Part shown: positions 34,788-40,109 of the stretch, piece by piece
Layout of the letters: every line of letters begins with the position of its first letter
Numbering within the stretch: the stretch's first letter is position 1
NCBI GenBank assembly: GCA_003278525.1
Contig: QCEQ01000013.1
Location: forward strand, 1 to 40,109
Direction of reading: 5' to 3'
Source: Prochlorococcus sp. AG-355-P16
GTDB taxonomy: Bacteria; Cyanobacteriota; Cyanobacteriia; PCC-6307; Cyanobiaceae
Length of the DNA: 40,109 bases
Program-made: the position numbers and the translations under genes
Notes under the pieces: generated by a model
Database searches by the model: none
What the model saw: only the letters and a program-made list of their open reading frames with translations
Told to the model about the DNA's origin: nothing

Positions 34788-36311
34788 TTAGGGTCTACGC
34801 CAGAAAATATTATCTTTTGAAATTAATTGATCTGACTCAGGAGGTCCCCATGTCATAGATTCATAATTATAAATAGGTAACTTCCAAGGAGAATTATCCA
34901 TCAATTCTATTAATGGCGTGTAAAGTTTCCAGGCTGCCTCTACCTCATCACTTCGAGTAAATAATGTTGGGTCAGAAAGCATTGCATCAGCTAATAATCT
35001 TACATAGCCTTCATCTGAGGGTTCTCCAAATGATTCATCATAAGAAAATTCCATCTCAACGGGTCTTGATTTCATTCCGGAACCAGGAGATTTTACCTCA
35101 AATTTAAACGTAGCACCTTCATTCGGCTGAATTCTAAGGACAAGTTGATTTGGGGCAGGATTTATTATTGTTGATTCAAATAAATGAACAGGAACGTCTT
35201 TAAAAGTCAAGACTATTTCTCCAAGTCTTTTAGGTAGTCTTTTACCTGTTCTCAAATAAAAAGGAACCCCTTGCCAACGCCAGTTATCCACGAAAACTTT
35301 TGTCGCAATATAAGTTTCTGTTGTGCTGTTACTATTAACACCATCTTCCTGCCTATATCCTTTGAGTCGATTTGAAATATTTCCGCCCTCTCCGTATTGA
35401 CCTCTAATGCAACAATTCCACGGTTCATTTTCGTCAGCAAGTTTTGAAGCTTGAAGAACCTTAGCTTTTTCATTTCTTATTGCTTCTGGTTCAAACTTTC
35501 CAGGAGGTTCCATAGCAGTAACAGCAAGCATTTGAGTCATATGATTTTGAAGCATATCCCTTAAGGCACCAGAGCTCTCGTAATAACCTGCTCTATCTTC
35601 AACACCAACTGTTTCAGATGAAGTAATTTGAACACTTGATATATAATTTCTGTTCCAGATTGGTTCAAAAATAGTGTTAGCAAACCTCAAAACAAGAATA
35701 TTCTGAACTGTCTCTTTACCTAAATAATGATCAATCCTATATATCTGACTTTCTTCAGCGCAACTTTGAACGATCTTATTCAATTTTTTTGCACTTGAAT
35801 AATCTCTTCCAAAAGGTTTTTCTATTACTAAACGACTTTTCTTAGGATCATCTAAAAGGCCAGCCTCTTTTAGAGCTTTACATCCACTTGCATAGAAATT
35901 CGGAGATACTGATAAATAAAATGTTCTGTTACCATGAGTAGCTTGTGTTTTATCAATTTCATTTAATCTTCTAGAAAGTCTTACGACATGATCACTTTGT
36001 TGTAGATCAACTGGTTCATAGAAAAGATAATTAGAAAATTGTTCCCACTCCCTTTCTTTACAAGATATTTGATTTGATAACTTTACTTTCATCTTTTCTC
36101 TAAACTCATTATCAGTCCAAGGTCTTCTCGCACAACCAACTATTCCAAATTCACTAGGAATTCTTCTTTGCAAATAGAGTTCAAATAAGGCAGGTATTAA
36201 TTTTCTATGAGTAAGGTCTCCACTAGCGCCAAAAATTACTAAACATTGTGGAGATATAACTCTTTCCTGCCGTAAACCTAGTCTTAGAGGATTACTTAAA
36301 GTTGAAGGCAT
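34788..36311 (-). CDS. zwf: Glucose-6-phosphate 1-dehydrogenase
   Basis: NADP-dependent first step of the oxidative pentose phosphate pathway, the main source of NADPH at night. 507 residues. N-terminal nucleotide site VIFGASGDLTHRKLIPALFELY; substrate/catalytic signature RIDHYLGKETVQNILVLRFANTIFEPIWN; FQNHMTQMLAVTAMEPP-like DMLQNHMTQMLAVTAMEPP; FYLRTGKRLPKR; YVRLLADAMLSDPTLFTRSDEVEAAW. The start ATG at 36311 begins the zwf-opcA-cbiA unit. The 110-base spacer (36312-36421) separates it from petH upstream on the same strand; no clear terminator was found in it. Confidence 0.97.
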   Translation of the reverse strand: MPSTLSNPLRLGLRQERVISPQCLVIFGASGDLTHRKLIPALFELYLQRRIPSEFGIVGCARRPWTDNEFREKMKVKLSNQISCKEREWEQFSNYLFYEPVDLQQSDHVVRLSRRLNEIDKTQATHGNRTFYLSVSPNFYASGCKALKEAGLLDDPKKSRLVIEKPFGRDYSSAKKLNKIVQSCAEESQIYRIDHYLGKETVQNILVLRFANTIFEPIWNRNYISSVQITSSETVGVEDRAGYYESSGALRDMLQNHMTQMLAVTAMEPPGKFEPEAIRNEKAKVLQASKLADENEPWNCCIRGQYGEGGNISNRLKGYRQEDGVNSNSTTETYIATKVFVDNWRWQGVPFYLRTGKRLPKRLGEIVLTFKDVPVHLFESTIINPAPNQLVLRIQPNEGATFKFEVKSPGSGMKSRPVEMEFSYDESFGEPSDEGYVRLLADAMLSDPTLFTRSDEVEAAWKLYTPLIELMDNSPWKLPIYNYESMTWGPPESDQLISKDNIFWRRP

Positions 36312-36421
36312 ATTTTTAGTATTCTTTATTTAAAATCCTCTTTTTTTCAAATATTAGCCACATATTGTGTCTAAACCAAAAAGTATTTAGTATGTGAAAC
36401 TTAAATCTAAATATCAAAGAT

Positions 36422-37552
<1,131 letters not shown>

Positions 37553-37728
37553 TTAAATTTCTTTAATAAAAGATTATCAATTTGTAGTTTAATTTGTAGT
37601 GATTTTACAAAAATGGTTACGTTTTGAGATCGGAATAAATAGATGAAATTATTTTTATTTTTCAGTATTTGTTGTTTTTATCTGTATAGTGACACAGAAA
37701 TAATTTTTTCTAATTAAAAATTCATTGT

Positions 37729-38271
37729 ATGAATAATCCTCAAGAATCAATGAATCATTACAAAGAAAACGATTTCAGGACAATTGAGCAGACGATGGAA
37801 AAGCTTTCTGGCGGAACAAGACGACTAGCAGCTCAACTTACAACTTCTGCAAGTTTAGATTCTTTGTGGAGTGTTTTAACAGATTATGATCGACTAAATC
37901 TTTATATCCCAAATCTTTTATCGAGCAAAAAAATATTCCAGAAGGGAAATAATGTGCACCTTAAACAAGTTGGGGCTCAGGATTTCCTTGGTATAAAATT
38001 TTCAGCTGAAGTAACTATAGACTTATATGAAGATAAGGAACTTGGCCTCTTAAAATTTAATTTGATAAAAGGAGATTTCAGAAAATTTGAAGGTAGTTGG
38101 AGAATACAAAATATTAAAAATACTTCAAAAAATTCATTAATTTACGATCTTACTGTTCAAGGTTGTCAGTGGATGCCAATAGGAATGATAGAGAAAAGGC
38201 TGAAAAAGGATCTTTCTGAAAATTTAATTGCCGTAGATAGGCAAGCAAAATCTTCAAAAAGAGAGTTATAA
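37729..38271 (+). CDS. SRPBCC/START-fold protein (polyketide cyclase-like)
   Basis: Soluble 180-residue protein with a coenzyme-Q-binding/polyketide-cyclase (SRPBCC) fold. The pattern SASLDSLWSVLTDYDRLNLYIPNLLSSKKI at about 40-70 is the opening strand-helix-helix of the family, followed by HLKQVGAQDFLGIKFSAEVTIDLYEDKE, FRKFEGSWRI and a C-terminal helix WMPIGMIEKRLKKDLSENLIAVDR. Such proteins bind hydrophobic ligands or quinones; the ligand is unknown. The ATG at 37729 is used, and Met8 is an alternative. It diverges from petH across 180 bases that hold no gene. Confidence 0.85.
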   Translation: MNNPQESMNHYKENDFRTIEQTMEKLSGGTRRLAAQLTTSASLDSLWSVLTDYDRLNLYIPNLLSSKKIFQKGNNVHLKQVGAQDFLGIKFSAEVTIDLYEDKELGLLKFNLIKGDFRKFEGSWRIQNIKNTSKNSLIYDLTVQGCQWMPIGMIEKRLKKDLSENLIAVDRQAKSSKREL

Positions 38272-38282
38272 ATTTAAAGTAA

Positions 38283-38355
38283 TAGCCCCAAGGGGATTCG
38301 AACCCCTGTCGCCTCCGTGAAAGGGAGGTGTCCTAGGCCTCTAGACGATGGGGCC
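38283..38355 (-). tRNA. trnE: tRNA-Glu (UUC)
   Basis: 73-nt cloverleaf on the minus strand. Acceptor 5' arm GGCCCCA (38355-38349) pairs with TGGGGCT (38290-38284); D-arm CGTCTAGAGGCCTAGGACA; anticodon arm CCTCC/GGAGG with loop CTTTCAC and anticodon TTC at 38321-38319; T-arm AGGGG TTCGAAT CCCCT. The sequence is very close to cyanobacterial and plastid tRNA-Glu. Besides translation it is the substrate for tetrapyrrole synthesis through glutamyl-tRNA reductase. Discriminator A at 38283; no encoded CCA. The first pair is G-U. Confidence 0.96.
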
Positions 38356-38397
38356 AGGAAATAAGCATAACAGCTTTATTAAAAACTAAGAGTAAGG

Positions 38398-39516
38398 CTA
38401 ACCTTTCGTCAAGTATTGTTGCTCTTTGTTTTGTCCTTGCCATACAGGAACTGTGAAATGGAAGCAGGAACCTTCACCAATTTCAGATACGACCCATATT
38501 CTTCCTCCATGGACTTGCACTATTCTCCTACATACTGATAACCCTATGCCAAATCCTGAAGTTCCTTCAGAAGTCTGAGGAAGTCTAACCCTATCTAGAA
38601 AAATTCTTTTTTGTTCGCTCAAAGGAATACCTGCACCTTTGTCACAAATTGTTATTTCTACCCATTGATTTGTCTTATGTATCATAGTGATTTTTATAGA
38701 TCCAGAGTCATTAGAAAATTTAATAGCATTTTCAATTAAATTTAAAAATACTTGCCTCATTCTTCTTTGATCTGCAAATACGCTTGGCAGATCAGATGGA
38801 ATATCAGTATCAATTTCAATGTTCCTTAATCTCCAGAATTTTTCTAATTCGAGTATTACTTCAGCACTAATATTACCTAAATCAATTTTCTGGGGATTAA
38901 ATAACGCTTCCCATTTAGTTGTGCCAACCTCCAAAAGATCCTGAGATAAGAGTTCAATCTCTTCAAGACGTCTTTTAATTACCTCCTGTAATTTTGAAAT
39001 ATCTATTTGTCCAAGTTTTTGACTTTGAACAGCCAAAGTTGCAGCAGTTAAAGGTGTTCTTAATTCATGCGCGACCATTCTTAATAATCTTTCCTGAGAT
39101 TCTATTCTTTTTGTCAATGTCTCATTTTCTTGTCTTAAAACAAGAAGTTCGTCCTCCAATAGAAATTCTTTTTGAGTTCTTATTGAATCAATTTTGGATG
39201 GCTGCAAATTAATACCAAGATTTTTAGTTAAGCCTTCCTGTGACCACCTGGGCAACCATTTTTGCAACTGAGAGAAAATATTACTTCCAGCAAATATTTG
39301 CTTTGGAGCTGGGGAAACCTTTATAAGAGCAGGAATAGCGACTAATCTATGTAATTCAAGTAATTCTGGCTGCTCAGTGGGTTCAGAGATCTGAAGAGAT
39401 ATTTCAAATTCACAATCATCTGATTCTAAATAAGCTATCAGGGACTTAATATCATTACTAGAAAGTTGATTTCTAGCTGCCACAAGTATTAATTTTAGCT
39501 CTTTTTTATCATTCAA
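38398..39516 (-). CDS. sasA: Circadian clock output histidine kinase SasA
   Basis: Sensor histidine kinase that reads the KaiC state and phosphorylates RpaA. 372 residues. The N-terminal domain (about 5-95: [24 protein letters not shown] to [12 protein letters not shown]) is the KaiB-like thioredoxin-fold sensor; a short coiled coil ([22 protein letters not shown]) leads to the phospho-acceptor His150 in [18 protein letters not shown]; the ATPase has the N box [13 protein letters not shown]1 CDKGAGIP and G2 [21 protein letters not shown]. No membrane segment, so it is cytoplasmic. The kai genes are not in this window. Confidence 0.95.
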   Translation of the reverse strand: MNDKKELKLILVAARNQLSSNDIKSLIAYLESDDCEFEISLQISEPTEQPELLELHRLVAIPALIKVSPAPKQIFAGSNIFSQLQKWLPRWSQEGLTKNLGINLQPSKIDSIRTQKEFLLEDELLVLRQENETLTKRIESQERLLRMVAHELRTPLTAATLAVQSQKLGQIDISKLQEVIKRRLEEIELLSQDLLEVGTTKWEALFNPQKIDLGNISAEVILELEKFWRLRNIEIDTDIPSDLPSVFADQRRMRQVFLNLIENAIKFSNDSGSIKITMIHKTNQWVEITICDKGAGIPLSEQKRIFLDRVRLPQTSEGTSGFGIGLSVCRRIVQVHGGRIWVVSEIGEGSCFHFTVPVWQGQNKEQQYLTKG

Positions 39517-39623
39517 ATGAATTCCTCGGAAGTGTTGAAAAGCTGTTAATCCTTATAAACACCTTAAGATATTTATTTTTATTTTACAGATAGGCTATTA
39601 AATAAATAGGGCTTATTTATAAA

Positions 39624-40109
39624 TGGTTGCTATTAATCCAAAGAAAAATTTACATTTTGGTGAAAACCCTCCTGAAATCAATTTAAATAGTAATTTAAAA
39701 AGGTGGTTTTCCAGGAATATTGGATTGTGGAAATCTAATAGAACGTATTTTCTCGATGAAGCACGAAAAACTTATAATTTAAGTATGAATATAAATATTC
39801 AAGCTCTTGAGAGTAAATCCGAGTGGGAGTCGCATTATAAATTTACTTGGTATCCAGAAAAAAAATATAATTTCTTTGACGAGAATCCCCAGTATAAAGA
39901 ACGAGGAGAAATGCTTGCATTTTTAAAAGGCCATCAACTTAAGAGGGAAAATTTTTATTTAAGCAATGATGAAGGTATTTCAAATATTAGGCAAGTCGAC
40001 GAACATGAAATGATTTTTGAATCTTCTTACGAAGATTGGTATATACTGGAACATACAAGGCTTGTAGATTCTGACAATTATAGATTTAGGGTTATATATT
40101 CATGGAATA
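39624..40109 (+). CDS. 3'-partial hypothetical protein, possibly CpcS/CpeS-like lipocalin
   Basis: Open from the ATG at 39624 to the window end (162 residues without stop), so it is cut. The text reads MVAINPKKNLHFGENPP, then GLWKSNRTYFLDEARKTYNLSMNINIQ, later GEMLAFLKGHQLKRENFYLSND and ESSYEDWYILEHTRLVDSDNYRFRVIYSW. The WKSNRTY opening with the later strand set resembles CpcS/CpeS-type phycobilin lyases (WxSQRTxH ... YRMGEDG ... ERLWFxSPNLRLRTS), which have a lipocalin barrel. The match is by pattern only and the key residues are not all the same. Assignment is tentative; the gene could be a lineage-specific lipocalin. Confidence 0.5.

Noticed and set aside
37595..37609. TGTA-N7-TACA dyad in the petH/SRPBCC intergenic region, resembling an NtcA site
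   Set aside because: The NtcA consensus is GTA-N8-TAC; the spacer is one base short and no other support was found.

Overview
The window is a dense, AT-rich stretch of a marine cyanobacterial chromosome. It most resembles a streamlined, high-light-type Prochlorococcus. The evidence is the cyanobacterial gene set (chlI, petG, cytM, petH, crtL, guaB3, sasA, zwf-opcA), the low GC, the very short spacers, a ferredoxin-NADP reductase with a membrane-like N-terminus instead of a phycobilisome linker domain, and the small RNA Yfr1 between trxA and guaB. Assignment below genus level is not attempted. No insertion sequence, integrase, CRISPR array, rRNA or obvious pseudogene was seen. The longest gene-free stretch is about 230 bases, so no gap exceeds 300.

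Layout. 1-3159 (+): an accessory-looking three-gene operon of a circularly permuted ATP-grasp protein (5' end outside the window), an alpha-E protein and a transglutaminase-like protein. A cupin-like orphan and a secreted pentapeptide-repeat protein follow. 4418-9042: two small membrane hypotheticals, a PfkB-family kinase, a DUF2834 membrane protein, an MFS transporter and a DUF1400 alpha/beta hydrolase. 9039-15904 (-): a long same-strand run that reads, from its promoter end, chlI, ruvC, 5-formyl-THF cyclo-ligase, sufE, hom, a small hypothetical, a peptide-type ABC substrate-binding protein and its permease. 16025-18873: trmJ-like methyltransferase, cytM, petG (opposite strand), rsmD, hisH, trxA.

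18965-20266 (-): the sRNA Yfr1 and guaB3. 20447-24279 (+): gyrA and a lycopene cyclase. A GH57 branching enzyme (-), leuA (+), a small membrane protein (+) and an HD-domain membrane phosphohydrolase (-) follow. 29764-32092 (+): folD, crtE and a divergent PAP2-like protein. 32089-36311 (-): zwf, opcA and a cobyrinate a,c-diamide synthase packed with 2-3 base gaps, then petH (-). The right end has an SRPBCC protein (+), tRNA-Glu(UUC) (-), the clock output kinase sasA (-), and the start of a lipocalin-like gene that may be CpcS/CpeS-related and runs off the end.

How it works together. Most genes are core photoautotroph housekeeping: tetrapyrrole and carotenoid synthesis, photosynthetic electron transfer (petG, cytM, petH), the oxidative pentose phosphate entry point used at night (zwf, opcA), glycogen branching, folate one-carbon metabolism, amino-acid synthesis and circadian output. 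The parts least explained by known pathways are the ATP-grasp/alpha-E/transglutaminase operon at the left edge with its cupin-like neighbour, the ABC permease/binding-protein pair without an ATPase, the DUF1400 hydrolase locus, and the partial gene at the right edge. A recurring architectural feature is convergent genes that share their stop codons or lie within a few bases, leaving no room for intrinsic terminators.
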